Below, piece after piece: positions 1-8,627 of a DNA stretch of 64,000 nucleotides. The stretch comes from UBA7662 sp036787895 (GTDB lineage: Bacteria > Bacteroidota > Bacteroidia > UBA7662), in assembly GCA_036787895.1 (NCBI GenBank), contig DAIQOK010000018.1:1-64000 (forward strand). Reading direction: 5' to 3'. The notes below the pieces were generated by a model. That model searched no databases. It was not told where the DNA came from and saw only the letters and a list, made by a program, of their open reading frames with translations. The position numbers and the translations under genes are program-made. Every line of letters starts with the position of its first letter. The stretch's first letter is position 1.

Positions 1-779
1 CTCGAGTCGGGGCGGAAAAAGTCGCCATTCAAATCAGTATCACTGGCGGTTGGGGTATGAATACATCCCCAACGACTGCCTTTGAAGTCGGCCTGGGTAT
101 CGCAAAAGCGGTCACCTGCCTGGTAGCAGTTGGCAGGCTGGCGTGGAGATATTTCATTAAAGTCGCGGGTTACCCTTTCCCCCATGAGTTTGTTGTTCGA
201 AGTTTGATTAAAAGGATGAGGTAGGGAGAGATAGTGGCCGGTTTCGTGCGACAAAGTAGCACCATTCATAACAGCACTGTAGCTCATCACCAAACCACCC
301 TGCCTCACATTTGAGCCAGGACCTGAATTCGGGTAATAGGCATAACCGTTTAAGCCCAAGGAGCCGAGATTGGCAAAATATATATTCATGACATAGGGCA
401 CATTGGCATTGCCCATCAAAGTATTGATTACAGAGCTGGCCGACGGATTCAACAAATGGTTGGAATCGTAATACAAGGGCGCATGTTTGATGTAAAAGTT
501 GATTTTAGCATTGGTATAACGCTCATTCATAGTGCAAATGGCTGCAAATATGTCGGCCGGGCTGAGCGGGGAGGTGCCTGTACTGCTCCGCATCATATGC
601 AATTGTATGGGCACATTGAGTATAGTGTCGTTTCGGCGACTTGTTTTGAGCATTTCAAAATCGAGGCTTTCGAGGAAGTCGTAAACATGTTGCGGTGGAT
701 CTTCAGTGCCACATACTTCCTGTGCAAAACAAGTCACAGCATAGAGGCTAAAAGCAATCGCTAGTAGGATTTTTTTCAT
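1..779 (-). CDS. Secreted M43-type (pappalysin-like) zinc metalloprotease, N-terminal part
   Basis: The gene starts at ATG 779 and runs off the left edge of the window with no stop, so about 259 N-terminal residues are visible. It opens with a signal peptide (MKKILLAIAFSLYAVTCFAQ). Around residues 180-190 is the zinc-binding metzincin motif HETGHYLSLPH, which supplies three His ligands and the catalytic Glu. The usual Gly of HExxHxxGxxH is Ser here. A following CDTQADF segment resembles the DTPxD stretch after the helix in M43 proteases. Relatives in Bacteroidota are secreted proteases, often with C-terminal sorting domains, but that end lies outside the window. The region 780-905 upstream holds no gene. 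Its TATATTTA, about 20 bases before the start, is a near match to the phylum's -7 element. Confidence 0.85.
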   Translation of the reverse strand, partial: MKKILLAIAFSLYAVTCFAQEVCGTEDPPQHVYDFLESLDFEMLKTSRRNDTILNVPIQLHMMRSSTGTSPLSPADIFAAICTMNERYTNAKINFYIKHAPLYYDSNHLLNPSASSVINTLMGNANVPYVMNIYFANLGSLGLNGYAYYPNSGPGSNVRQGGLVMSYSAVMNGATLSHETGHYLSLPHPFNQTSNNKLMGERVTRDFNEISPRQPANCYQAGDRFCDTQADFKGSRWGCIHTPTASDTDLNGDFFRPDS

Positions 780-905
780 ATTTCGCTTTAAATCAAGCCT
801 TAAATATAAGCTTGCTTGGTTAAAAATGCACAATTAATGCCAAAAACAGGCAAGAGGCGACAGTCTTATTTATGTCAAAATTTATGCTGTACTCAAATTC
901 AACTG

Positions 906-1574
906 TTATCTCAACTGCTGTTTTGGAAGTTTGAACATCAGATTCCCAATTTTCTGCGCCCGTCCCTGAACATAACCACTGGGATTAGCGGGGTTGCGTT
1001 TGATGGGATTAGGCAGGCAAGCAGCAATTAGACAAGCTTCTCTTTTGGAAAGTTGACTTGCCGGTTTCCCGAAATAAAATTGAGCTGCTGCTTCTGCCCC
1101 ATAAATTCCGGGTCCCATTTCTATCACATTCAGGTAGACTTCCATGATGCGTTTTTTGCCCCAAATAAGTTCAATCAGCACCGTAAAATATGCTTCCATA
1201 CCTTTTCGGATGTAATTTCTCCCAGGCCACAGAAAAGCATTTTTAGCCGTTTGCATGCTGATTGTACTTCCTCCTAACTTTCGCTTTTTACCTTTTTGAT
1301 TGCGTTTTACTGCTTTTTCGATGGCTTTTAAATCAAAACCATAATGTTGTTCAAACCGATTGTCTTCCGAAGCAATGACGGCCTGCACCAAATGGGGGGA
1401 AATTTTGGTCAAGGGTACCCAATCTTTCAAAAAACGTCCCTGAGATTTTTCTTTTTCAAATGCACGTATGGCCATCAGGGGAGTAGCCACAACCGGGACA
1501 AAACGATACAAAAGCACGACGGCTAAACTTAGCCCGAAACAAAAAAGTAGAACCTTTTTCAACCACTTAAACAT
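906..1574 (-). CDS. mtgA: Monofunctional biosynthetic peptidoglycan transglycosylase
   Basis: MtgA polymerises lipid II into glycan strands at the outer face of the inner membrane. The 222-residue protein has one N-terminal membrane anchor (about residues 5-27) followed by a GT51 domain. The catalytic Glu70 lies in ASEDNRFEQHYG. The second motif GGSTISMQTAKN and the later KKRIMEVYLNVIEMG helix are typical of the family. No transpeptidase domain follows, which separates it from class A PBPs. The frame is open further upstream to 1739, but the start at 1574 (MFKWLKKVLLF) places the membrane anchor at the N terminus as in relatives. It is divergent from the glutathione peroxidase gene across about 270 bases. 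Confidence 0.93.
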   Translation of the reverse strand: MFKWLKKVLLFCFGLSLAVVLLYRFVPVVATPLMAIRAFEKEKSQGRFLKDWVPLTKISPHLVQAVIASEDNRFEQHYGFDLKAIEKAVKRNQKGKKRKLGGSTISMQTAKNAFLWPGRNYIRKGMEAYFTVLIELIWGKKRIMEVYLNVIEMGPGIYGAEAAAQFYFGKPASQLSKREACLIAACLPNPIKRNPANPSGYVQGRAQKIGNLMFKLPKQQLR

Positions 1575-1845
1575 GACGCAATTTAGAGAAAGGATGGTGC
1601 TGTTTTGCGCTTGTTTGATATTTAGCAGATCGGATATGCAAACATGTGCCGTTTCGGGTATGGAGTCGGCCGATGCGACTGGCCTGAACAGCCAAAGTCC
1701 AACAAAACTGTTGGCATTTTGAAGTACGGGTTTAAGCAAGTTCAGCGAAATATTGAATCTATTTCCTGATGTGGGTGAGCCTAAAAATATTCAAAATAAA
1801 ATAAACCTTTTTTACCAGTTCCTGTTATATCTCTGTTTTACTTAT

Positions 1846-2412
1846 ATGAGCTACCGCATCGGATTATTGTTGGCTTCAGGCATACTGCTTGGCTGGTTTA
1901 TACTGAATGCGTTCAACGCTGCTGACAATAGCCCTATGACAGATTTTTATTCGCTCAAAGCGAAATCGCTTGAAGGCAAAACCATTGATTTCGCCACATT
2001 CAGAGGCAAAATGGTATTGCTCGTCAATACTGCAACGGAATGTGGTTACGCACCCCAGCTGAAGACGCTCGAGAAGCTGCAGGAGATATATGGTGATCGA
2101 CTCGTGGTGGTGGGTATGCCTACCAACGACTTTGCCGGCCAGGAACCCCGGGATGGACAGGAAATTGCCGCTTTTTGTGAGCGGAATTATGGGGTTAGCT
2201 TTTTGATGCTTGAAAAAAGTTCGACCAAGGGTGCAGCTAAAGGGAGTGTATTCAAATGGCTGACCGAGAAAAAACAAAATGGCCGTAAGTCGAGCCGCAT
2301 TTGGTGGAATTTTCAGAAATATTTGGTGAACGAAAAGGGTGAGCTGGTCGATTATTACTTCACCTTTACCCAACCTGATGCACCAAAAATTATCAAGCAG
2401 CTTGAAAAATAA
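1846..2412 (+). CDS. Membrane-anchored glutathione peroxidase-like thiol peroxidase
   Basis: The protein is 188 residues with an N-terminal hydrophobic anchor (about residues 4-22) and a GPx domain. It has Cys66 in NTATECGYAPQ, Gln99 in the FAGQEP loop, and Trp154-Asn155 in WWNFQKYL, which together form the Cys-Gln-Trp-Asn tetrad. The peroxidatic residue is Cys, not selenocysteine. Bacterial enzymes of this type usually reduce hydroperoxides with thioredoxin rather than glutathione. I chose ATG 1846 (MSYRIGLLLASG) because it begins the hydrophobic segment. The frame is open back to 1753, and a shorter start near residue 31 would remove the anchor. Its 3' end overlaps the carotenoid ketolase gene, so the two are probably co-transcribed. 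Confidence 0.88.
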   Translation: MSYRIGLLLASGILLGWFILNAFNAADNSPMTDFYSLKAKSLEGKTIDFATFRGKMVLLVNTATECGYAPQLKTLEKLQEIYGDRLVVVGMPTNDFAGQEPRDGQEIAAFCERNYGVSFLMLEKSSTKGAAKGSVFKWLTEKKQNGRKSSRIWWNFQKYLVNEKGELVDYYFTFTQPDAPKIIKQLEK

Positions 2413-3091
2413 GGCACTCATAGCACGTTTTGGTTGGTTAGTCGCTATTCTGGTGATACTTAGCTGGGGTGGCGTGCTGTTTTTTAATTTATCCAGGGCG
2501 TTCAGTTTTGCTGATCCATTGTGCTGGCTATGGTTTTTGGTGCAGACACACTTATTTACGGGTTTATTTATCACCGCCCACGATGCCATGCACGGAACGG
2601 TGAGCCCAAACCGGCGCTTGAATAATGCGGTTGGTCGCCTGGCTTTGGGATTATTTGCTTTAAACAGTTGGAAAAAGTTATTGCCCAAACATCATGAACA
2701 TCATCGCTTCGTAGGCACGGAAGCGGATCCCGATTACGGTCCACCGGCGTTTTGGTCTTGGTATTTCAAATTTGTGAAGACCTATATAAGCTTGTGGCAA
2801 ATTGTAGGCATGGCCATTTTATTTAACATCGCCAAAATTTGGATCAACGAAGTCAATCTTATCTTCTTCTATGTGGTGCCAAGTGTATTGAGCACTATGC
2901 AACTCTTTTATTTCGGCACGTATTTACCACACCAGGGGGAGCATGCGTCCGAAAATAAACACAAGTCGAGGACCTTGCCTAAAAATCATCTCTGGGCGTT
3001 TGTGAGTTGCTATTTTTTCGGTTACCATTATGAACATCATGATCAGCCGGGCTTACCCTGGTGGTTATTATACCGCACCAAAACCAACTAA
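2378..3091 (+). CDS. crtW: CrtW-like beta-carotene 4-ketolase (fatty acid desaturase superfamily)
   Basis: This is a membrane di-iron oxygenase expected to add 4-keto groups to beta-ionone rings (beta-carotene to echinenone or canthaxanthin). The histidine clusters are H68-x3-H72 in FITAHDAMHG, H105-H109 in KHHEHHRF, and a C-terminal FGYHYEHHDQPG, with hydrophobic segments between. FTGLFITAHDAMHG and the WWLLY ending are much closer to CrtW than to ordinary acyl desaturases. The start is uncertain. ATG 2378 overlaps the upstream gene by 35 bases, TTG 2402 overlaps by 11 bases and gives MKNKALIARFGW, and a GTG at 2339 seems too far upstream. The gene follows a peroxidase gene and precedes a TonB receptor. 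It can work with CrtZ at 18.1 kb. No phytoene genes are in the window. Confidence 0.82.
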   Translation: MHQKLSSSLKNKALIARFGWLVAILVILSWGGVLFFNLSRAFSFADPLCWLWFLVQTHLFTGLFITAHDAMHGTVSPNRRLNNAVGRLALGLFALNSWKKLLPKHHEHHRFVGTEADPDYGPPAFWSWYFKFVKTYISLWQIVGMAILFNIAKIWINEVNLIFFYVVPSVLSTMQLFYFGTYLPHQGEHASENKHKSRTLPKNHLWAFVSCYFFGYHYEHHDQPGLPWWLLYRTKTN

Positions 3092-3100
3092 TTTTTTCCT

Positions 3101-5518
3101 TTGAAGACAATTCTTCTCTTCGTTTTGCTCCCAATTATGACTTTTGCCCAAAGCGGTGAAATCAGGGGCTTAGTCAAAAATAAACTTACCAATGAACCGG
3201 TTGCCTTTGCTAATGTGGTTGTTCAGGGTACGACCATAGGGAGTACCACTGATATAGCTGGGAAATACAGTATTAAAAATCTGAAACCCGGATTTTATAA
3301 TCTGCAAATCAGTTATCTCGGCTTTAAAACACAAACCGTATTTGAAATACAGGTGGTTAATTCGCGACCCGCCATTGTAAATGTGGAGCTGGAAGAAGAT
3401 GCCCGGAAACTGGAAGCCGTAGAAGTAACCGCATCTGCATTTACCCGACAAGAAGAAAGCCCAGTCTCGTTGCGTACCATTGGTGTTGCCGAAATTCAGC
3501 GGAATCCTGGCGGCGGTCGCGATATTTCGAAGGCAATACAGTCGTTACCCGGTGTTTCCAGCGGTGCCTCTTTCCGTAACGATATCATTATTCGTGGAGG
3601 CGCACCCAATGAAAACCGATTTTATCTCGATGGGGTAGAAGTACCTACCATCAACCACTTTGCTACCCAAGGTTCATCGGGAGGACCGGTGGGCATTATT
3701 AATGTGGATATGATACGGGAAGTAGATTTTTATTCCGGAGCTTTTCCTGCCAACAGGGGGAATACCCTAAGCTCGGTTTTTGAGTTCAAACAAAAAGACC
3801 CCCGCACCGATAAAATGGCTTTCCGCGGCATCGTCGGTGCCAGTGATATCGGCCTCATTGCAGAAGGACCGATTACTGATAAAATTTCATTCGTGGCTTC
3901 AGCACGCAGGTCTTATCTGCAGTTTTTGTTTAATGCTATTGGTTTGCCGTTTTTGCCCACTTTCAATGGCTTCCAGACCAAGGTCAAATACAAAATCGAT
4001 AACCAAAATGAAATCAGCTTCATAGGTCTGGGGGCAATTGATCAGTTTAGTCTAAATACAGGCTTGAACCTAAGCCTCGATCCGGCACTAAATCCCGGCG
4101 TTGACAGTCAGCAAGTTAAAGAACAACGTTACATACTCGGGAATTTGCCCGTAAATACGCAGTGGAATTACACCAATGGAGTGGTGTACAAACGTTATCG
4201 TAAAAACGGCTACCAGACCTTTGTATTGAGTAGGAATATGCTCAACAATGTGGCTTACAAATACATTAATAACGACACCAGTTTGCCAAAACTCTTTGAC
4301 TATCTGAGCCAGGAAAGTGAAAACCGTTTCCGCTACGAAAACCAAATCCGAAGTGAAGGCAGTTGGAAGATCAACTATGGCGTAAACCTCGATCGAGCGC
4401 GTTATTATGTCAAAAACAGCACACGTGATTTGGTGGGCGATTCGCTGGTAAACCGCGTTTTCGAAAGTGAACTCCGCATCAACAGGTATGGTGTATTTGG
4501 TCAGCTCACCAAGGGCTTTTTCAGCGAGCGACTCATCCTCAGCGCCGGTTTGCGTTTCGACGGCAATGATTACGGACCATCCATGAGCAACCCTTTGGAG
4601 CAGTTTTCTCCCCGCTTTTCTGCTTCTTATGCTATTACCGGTAATTGGAGTCTGAATATGAATACAGGCAGATATTATCAATTGCCCGCCTATACAGTAC
4701 TTGGCTTCCGAGATAACAATAGCCAGTTGGTAAATCGCGACAATGGCGTGAAATACATAGGTGTTGATCATATTGTTGCCGGTATCGAATATTTCAGTCG
4801 TAAAAGTTTTAAATCGACGGTGGAAGTTTTCTACAAAAATTACTTCCAGTATCCCTTCTTGCTCGATCAGAACATCAGTCTGGCGAATCTGGGAAGCGAT
4901 TTTGGTGTAATTGGCAACGCGCCGGTGGTAAGCACCAGCAATGGTCGAAGTTATGGTATAGAATACCTCGCTCAGCAGAAGTTGTACAAAGGTTTTTACG
5001 GCATTTTGGCCTATACCTGGGTTCGATCGGAATTTGAAAATGCCATGAACCAGTACATCCCTTCGGCTTGGGACAACCGGCATATACTGACATTAACAGG
5101 GGGTAAAATTTTCAAAAGAGATTGGGAAATCGGACTTCGTTATCGTTATGTGGGTGGAGGACCGGGCACGCCTTTTAACTCAGATTTGAGTCTTCGCCGT
5201 GATGTTTGGGATCAAAACGGACGTGGAATTTTGGATTTTGCCAATCTCAACACCATACGTAACGGTGCTACCCAACAGTTAGATATTCGCATCGATAAAA
5301 AATGGAGCTACAGCAAATGGGCATTGAATCTGTATCTCGATGTACAAAATCTACTGAATCAACAAACCATCCTTCAACCTCAATTGGTGGCACTTACCGA
5401 TCCTGCTTCAGGCGCTCCGGTCGTTGATCCGAACGACAATAGCCGTTATCTGCCTGACTTCATTCCGAACACAGCCGGTACTCGCTTGCCAACTATTGGA
5501 ATCATTATCGATTTCTAA
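3101..5518 (+). CDS. TonB-dependent receptor with carboxypeptidase-regulatory-like domain
   Basis: This 805-residue outer-membrane transporter has a signal peptide (MKTILLFVLLPIMTFAQ). An N-terminal carboxypeptidase D regulatory-like beta-sandwich follows at about residues 20-110, then a plug (about 125-235, with NDIIIRGGAPNENRFYLDG) and a beta-barrel to the end. The start is TTG at 3101, nine bases after the ketolase stop; no upstream ATG fits the signal peptide. The plug family is common in Bacteroidota and often of unknown substrate. No SusD partner is adjacent, so glycan import is not indicated. The last codons overlap the convergent gluQ gene by four bases. Confidence 0.9.
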   Translation: MKTILLFVLLPIMTFAQSGEIRGLVKNKLTNEPVAFANVVVQGTTIGSTTDIAGKYSIKNLKPGFYNLQISYLGFKTQTVFEIQVVNSRPAIVNVELEEDARKLEAVEVTASAFTRQEESPVSLRTIGVAEIQRNPGGGRDISKAIQSLPGVSSGASFRNDIIIRGGAPNENRFYLDGVEVPTINHFATQGSSGGPVGIINVDMIREVDFYSGAFPANRGNTLSSVFEFKQKDPRTDKMAFRGIVGASDIGLIAEGPITDKISFVASARRSYLQFLFNAIGLPFLPTFNGFQTKVKYKIDNQNEISFIGLGAIDQFSLNTGLNLSLDPALNPGVDSQQVKEQRYILGNLPVNTQWNYTNGVVYKRYRKNGYQTFVLSRNMLNNVAYKYINNDTSLPKLFDYLSQESENRFRYENQIRSEGSWKINYGVNLDRARYYVKNSTRDLVGDSLVNRVFESELRINRYGVFGQLTKGFFSERLILSAGLRFDGNDYGPSMSNPLEQFSPRFSASYAITGNWSLNMNTGRYYQLPAYTVLGFRDNNSQLVNRDNGVKYIGVDHIVAGIEYFSRKSFKSTVEVFYKNYFQYPFLLDQNISLANLGSDFGVIGNAPVVSTSNGRSYGIEYLAQQKLYKGFYGILAYTWVRSEFENAMNQYIPSAWDNRHILTLTGGKIFKRDWEIGLRYRYVGGGPGTPFNSDLSLRRDVWDQNGRGILDFANLNTIRNGATQQLDIRIDKKWSYSKWALNLYLDVQNLLNQQTILQPQLVALTDPASGAPVVDPNDNSRYLPDFIPNTAGTRLPTIGIIIDF

Positions 5519-6339
5519 GCACCAGCTAAAAGGGCATCAATTTTTGCCCAAAGCACAGCAGGCCTATGACCGGCTTGACGAAGTTCAGCCACAGGGCGGG
5601 CATGGTTTGATTTAGAAAGTTTGTTGCCAAAGGCATCGGTAACCAGCGGCAAATGCCACCATTGGGTGGCTGTAAAACTCCCAATACCCAATTGTTCGGC
5701 CAAAAACAGCTGTGCTGCAGTGGATGGAAGGAGATCTGATCCTCGCACGATGGCGTTGATGCCGAATTGAAGATCATCGGCCAGAGAAGCGATTTGGTAA
5801 GCGGGCAAACCATCCTTTCGGCGAACCACAAAATCGGACATCTCTTTATTTAGGTCGACATAACAGCTGCCTTGTTGCTGATCATTGAATAAAATACAGC
5901 AGTTTTCAGGTAAACGTATTCGCCAGGCATGTCCGGCTGCGGTATGAAAGCTATTTTGATTTCTGCAAAGGTGGGGGTGGTTGGTTTTGGTCAGCCAATC
6001 GAGTTGAGCGCGCGAACAGCTGCAACTGTAGAGTAGGTTTTTTTGACGCAACGTTTCGAGCATACTATTAGCCAGTTCCAGGCGGTGAAATTGGGACCAG
6101 TTTTGCTCAAAATCAGTAAGACTTCGCGGGCCTACATCCCAGTCGATGTCGAGCCAATGCAGACTTTCAAAAATATCTTCCACATAAGCCGCCCGCTTTC
6201 TCGCTACATCCAAATCATCGATGCGTAGTAGAAGACTGCCCTGATTGGCGCGTGCCAGTCGCCAGCTACAAACGAAAACGAGTAAATTACCCAAATGTAA
6301 AAACCCGCTTGGGGTGGGTGCCAATCGGGTTTTAAGCAT
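5515..6339 (-). CDS. gluQ: Glutamyl-Q tRNA(Asp) synthetase (GluRS paralogue)
   Basis: The enzyme activates glutamate without tRNA(Glu) and attaches it to the queuosine at the wobble position of tRNA(Asp). The 274-residue protein is a GluRS catalytic core without the anticodon-binding domain. It shows the HIGH-type signature PSGFLHLGN near the N terminus and the KMSKS-type GNKLSKSNHA near the C terminus. A CSCS pair with a later HPHLC forms the usual zinc site. LLLRIDDLD replaces the LRIEDTD of full-length GluRS. It lies between convergent neighbours and just downstream of the 153-residue protein on the same strand. Confidence 0.9.
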   Translation of the reverse strand: MLKTRLAPTPSGFLHLGNLLVFVCSWRLARANQGSLLLRIDDLDVARKRAAYVEDIFESLHWLDIDWDVGPRSLTDFEQNWSQFHRLELANSMLETLRQKNLLYSCSCSRAQLDWLTKTNHPHLCRNQNSFHTAAGHAWRIRLPENCCILFNDQQQGSCYVDLNKEMSDFVVRRKDGLPAYQIASLADDLQFGINAIVRGSDLLPSTAAQLFLAEQLGIGSFTATQWWHLPLVTDAFGNKLSKSNHARPVAELRQAGHRPAVLWAKIDALLAGA

Positions 6340-6341
6340 GC

Positions 6342-6803
6342 TTATTTGCCGCTTGTTCTGTTTTTCGCTGCATCGGTGAGTGCGAAATCCTTGCTTCGGG
6401 TGAGTGTTTTGATATAATCCACCCGCCGGAAACGCAAGGCGCTCCAGTCGTCGTCGATGGCCACCTGACGTACCGGTTCGTAGTTCAGTTTGCCGAATAT
6501 TTCCCAGCCTGTATCGCGATTAAAATCGCATTTGTACTTTTTGCTGCTGCCTTTGGGGTAACAACACCAGAAAATGGCGTCGCCTTCCAAATTCTCATCC
6601 AATAAGGGTGCCCAATGGTCGATTTCACTTTGTTTAGTCGCGAAAAGCAAGGAAAAATCCGTTTTTTCAAAATTTTTGGGGTCATTCAGCACCCGGGCCT
6701 TTTTACTGAGCCAGTCCTGGGCTTCCTGAAATTCCACCGGCGCATTCACAATCATTACCGGATTATGCTGCTTATAATTGAGTTTTTTGAAGAGCGCTTC
6801 CAT
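6342..6803 (-). CDS. Conserved hypothetical protein, DUF3052-like
   Basis: This 153-residue soluble protein has no signal peptide. The pattern of an N-terminal NAP segment, then GDAIFWCCYPKGSSKK, then DDDWSALRFRRVDYI resembles DUF3052 proteins, which have an alanine/tryptophan-rich strand before PKxxS and a terminal DxxWSxLR motif. I infer distant homology from this pattern only. The function of that family is unknown. It ends two bases before the start of gluQ on the same strand and is probably co-transcribed with it. Confidence 0.72.
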   Translation of the reverse strand: MEALFKKLNYKQHNPVMIVNAPVEFQEAQDWLSKKARVLNDPKNFEKTDFSLLFATKQSEIDHWAPLLDENLEGDAIFWCCYPKGSSKKYKCDFNRDTGWEIFGKLNYEPVRQVAIDDDWSALRFRRVDYIKTLTRSKDFALTDAAKNRTSGK

Positions 6804-6922
6804 AGGAGTTGATTGAGTAGGAAATATAGGAATTTTAAAGGTTGAAAAAAGGAACTGATTGGCTATATATTGAGATTTGAATAGAAGAGCATACCTTTCA
6901 AGGTCAGTTTTTCCAAAGGATT

Positions 6923-7234
6923 ATGGAAGGGAAGAATGAATACATATTTGAAAGAATAGTTTCATGGATAAAAAGGGAAACCATGATCAGGAATTATGAT
7001 TTCACCCGGGAAACCCGCATAGAAAAGGATTTAGGCGTGACCGGCGATGATGCTAATGAATTAATTATGGCATTTGCTAAAGAATTTCACGTTGACGTAT
7101 CACACTTTATCCTTCATGATTACTTTGGGCCGGAAGGAACAGATATTTTTTGTGCTTACTCTGACGCTGAATCACGGAAAAAACTAACGATTGCTGATTT
7201 GGAGGAGGCAGTAGATCTTGGCAAATTGGTCTAG
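6923..7234 (+). CDS. DUF1493 family protein (acyl-carrier-protein-like fold)
   Basis: This small acidic protein of 103 residues carries TRIEKDLGVTGDDANELI followed by FHVDVSHFILHDYFGPEG, the typical two-part DUF1493 pattern. That family is predicted to adopt an ACP-like helical fold, although the phosphopantetheine DSL motif is absent here (DLGVTGDDA). The function is unknown; enterobacterial members sit beside fimbrial or stress genes. It stands alone between convergent or divergent neighbours. The start at ATG 6923 follows a purine-rich stretch. Confidence 0.8.
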   Translation: MEGKNEYIFERIVSWIKRETMIRNYDFTRETRIEKDLGVTGDDANELIMAFAKEFHVDVSHFILHDYFGPEGTDIFCAYSDAESRKKLTIADLEEAVDLGKLV

Positions 7235-7391
7235 TTGTTAGCTATTGTCCAGAATTATTTTTTGGATGATCTCTGAGGTTCTCTCACCCCTTCAAGATTC
7301 TAATCCAACCTCAACCCCCGTTTAACCAAAACCTCCTAAAAACCCGTTTACCGAAGGCCGCTCGAAAGACCAAAACGCCTAAAAGCCCGAT

Positions 7392-7844
7392 TCACCCCTT
7401 CGCCTGACTATCCATCGTAATCGTTACCGGCCCATCATTTACCAACGAAATCTGCATATCCGCGCCAAATTCGCCGCTTTGAGGTGGGGTGCCGGTGAGT
7501 TGCTGAAGCGTATTGAGAAAAGCGTTGTATAATGGAATCGCTGTTTCGGGGCGAGCTGAACGCATATACGAGGGTCGGTTGCCTTTTTTGGTTTCGGCAA
7601 AAAGGGTAAACTGACTTACCACCATTAATTCACCACTTACTTCGGCCAAATCTAAGTTCATCTTACCCTCAGCATCATTAAAAATGCGGAGCTTAACGAT
7701 TTTTGATGCCATCCAAAGCAAATCTTCGGCTGTATCGGCGTTTTCGAAGGCGGCGAGTACGAGCAAGCCGGGACCGATTTTCCCAAGTTGTTTGCCTTCA
7801 CTCGTCACGCTCGCTTCACGCACGCGCTGCAGCACTACCCTCAT
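7392..7844 (-). CDS. dtd: D-aminoacyl-tRNA deacylase
   Basis: Dtd hydrolyses D-aminoacyl-tRNAs, and glycine mischarged on tRNA(Ala), as a translation proofreading factor. The 150 residues are the normal length. The two diagnostic motifs are present: SQFTLFAE near residue 80 and NDGPVTI near the C terminus, which form the cross-subunit active site. The start overlaps the stop of the upstream lipoprotein gene by four bases (ATGA), so the two are translationally coupled in the rsgA operon. Confidence 0.95.
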   Translation of the reverse strand: MRVVLQRVREASVTSEGKQLGKIGPGLLVLAAFENADTAEDLLWMASKIVKLRIFNDAEGKMNLDLAEVSGELMVVSQFTLFAETKKGNRPSYMRSARPETAIPLYNAFLNTLQQLTGTPPQSGEFGADMQISLVNDGPVTITMDSQAKG

Positions 7845-8626
7845 GGTTGGCGGAGGTAGATGGCGGCAGTTTCGAACATATCGGGCATCTCTTCCGAGAA
7901 GTTGGAGAATATGAGGCTATCGCCCTGCAATTCCCAATAAAAAGCGTCATATTCCTGAGCGTTGCGGTACATCCAGATCACGCTGTTAAAGGCTGGATAG
8001 CTGGCGTAACCGAGTATAAGTTTGTATTTATTGTATTTGCTGCTGCCACGAACAAAACCGTTGACGCCAAACTGGAGACTATTCCCCAATGGTTTATTCC
8101 CTGTTTGCAAACGGAAGGTGCCAAACAATTTATTTTTGACCAATAACTGCTGAACGGCTTTGCCAGGATCATCCAATTGGGAACTTACGCGCACAAAACG
8201 CAGACTGAGCTCATCCACGGTCAAAAGCAGTTGTTTGCTGAAAGGGTCATATTCGAAAACAAATGTCGATTCCGCATTCCCATCACAACTGCTTACGATT
8301 AAACTGTCGCCTTGCCGTTTGATAGGGCCACTACAGGCTTCATTATAACCAAATACAATTTGAACAGTGCCTTTGATTTCATCGACAATAACTTCAGAAA
8401 TAGGTAATAGTTTGGCTTGGCTACCAAAGGGGTCGGCTGATTTTTGCAGCTCATCCAGATAGTCTAATTTTACCCAATGTCCGGTAAGCGTATCTAAAAT
8501 CCGGGTTTCCGGTATTTCAATGAGACTGTCGAGTGCCGAATCAGGCGCCAGGCTGCTATCCTCTTTCGGCTCATCGCCGCAGCTCATCATTAGGGCCAAT
8601 GCTAATATCCAGAGTAAATTTTTCAT
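7841..8626 (-). CDS. Putative lipoprotein of unknown function
   Basis: The product is 261 residues and starts at ATG 8626 with MKNLLWILALALMMSC, a short hydrophobic signal ending in a lipobox-like Cys. An in-frame ATG exists at 8647, but it would lengthen the n-region and overlap rsgA by 20 bases. After an acidic Ser/Asp-rich linker there are two predominantly beta segments (about residues 50-155 and 170-255) with aromatic residues, as in small beta-barrel or META/lipocalin-like lipoproteins. I recognise no family. It is encoded between rsgA and dtd. Confidence 0.78.
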   Translation of the reverse strand: MKNLLWILALALMMSCGDEPKEDSSLAPDSALDSLIEIPETRILDTLTGHWVKLDYLDELQKSADPFGSQAKLLPISEVIVDEIKGTVQIVFGYNEACSGPIKRQGDSLIVSSCDGNAESTFVFEYDPFSKQLLLTVDELSLRFVRVSSQLDDPGKAVQQLLVKNKLFGTFRLQTGNKPLGNSLQFGVNGFVRGSSKYNKYKLILGYASYPAFNSVIWMYRNAQEYDAFYWELQGDSLIFSNFSEEMPDMFETAAIYLRQP

Positions 8627-8627
8627 G

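Noticed and set aside
456..1031. Plus-strand open frames near the left edge
   Set aside because: The minus strand encodes a signal peptide and HExxH motif over 1-779; the plus frames show no domains.
1876..2688. 270-residue minus-strand open frame
   Set aside because: It is antisense to the peroxidase and ketolase genes, both of which have clear catalytic motifs.
4088..5083. 331-residue minus-strand open frame inside the first TonB receptor
   Set aside because: It lies fully antisense to a well-supported receptor gene and has no recognisable domain or start context.
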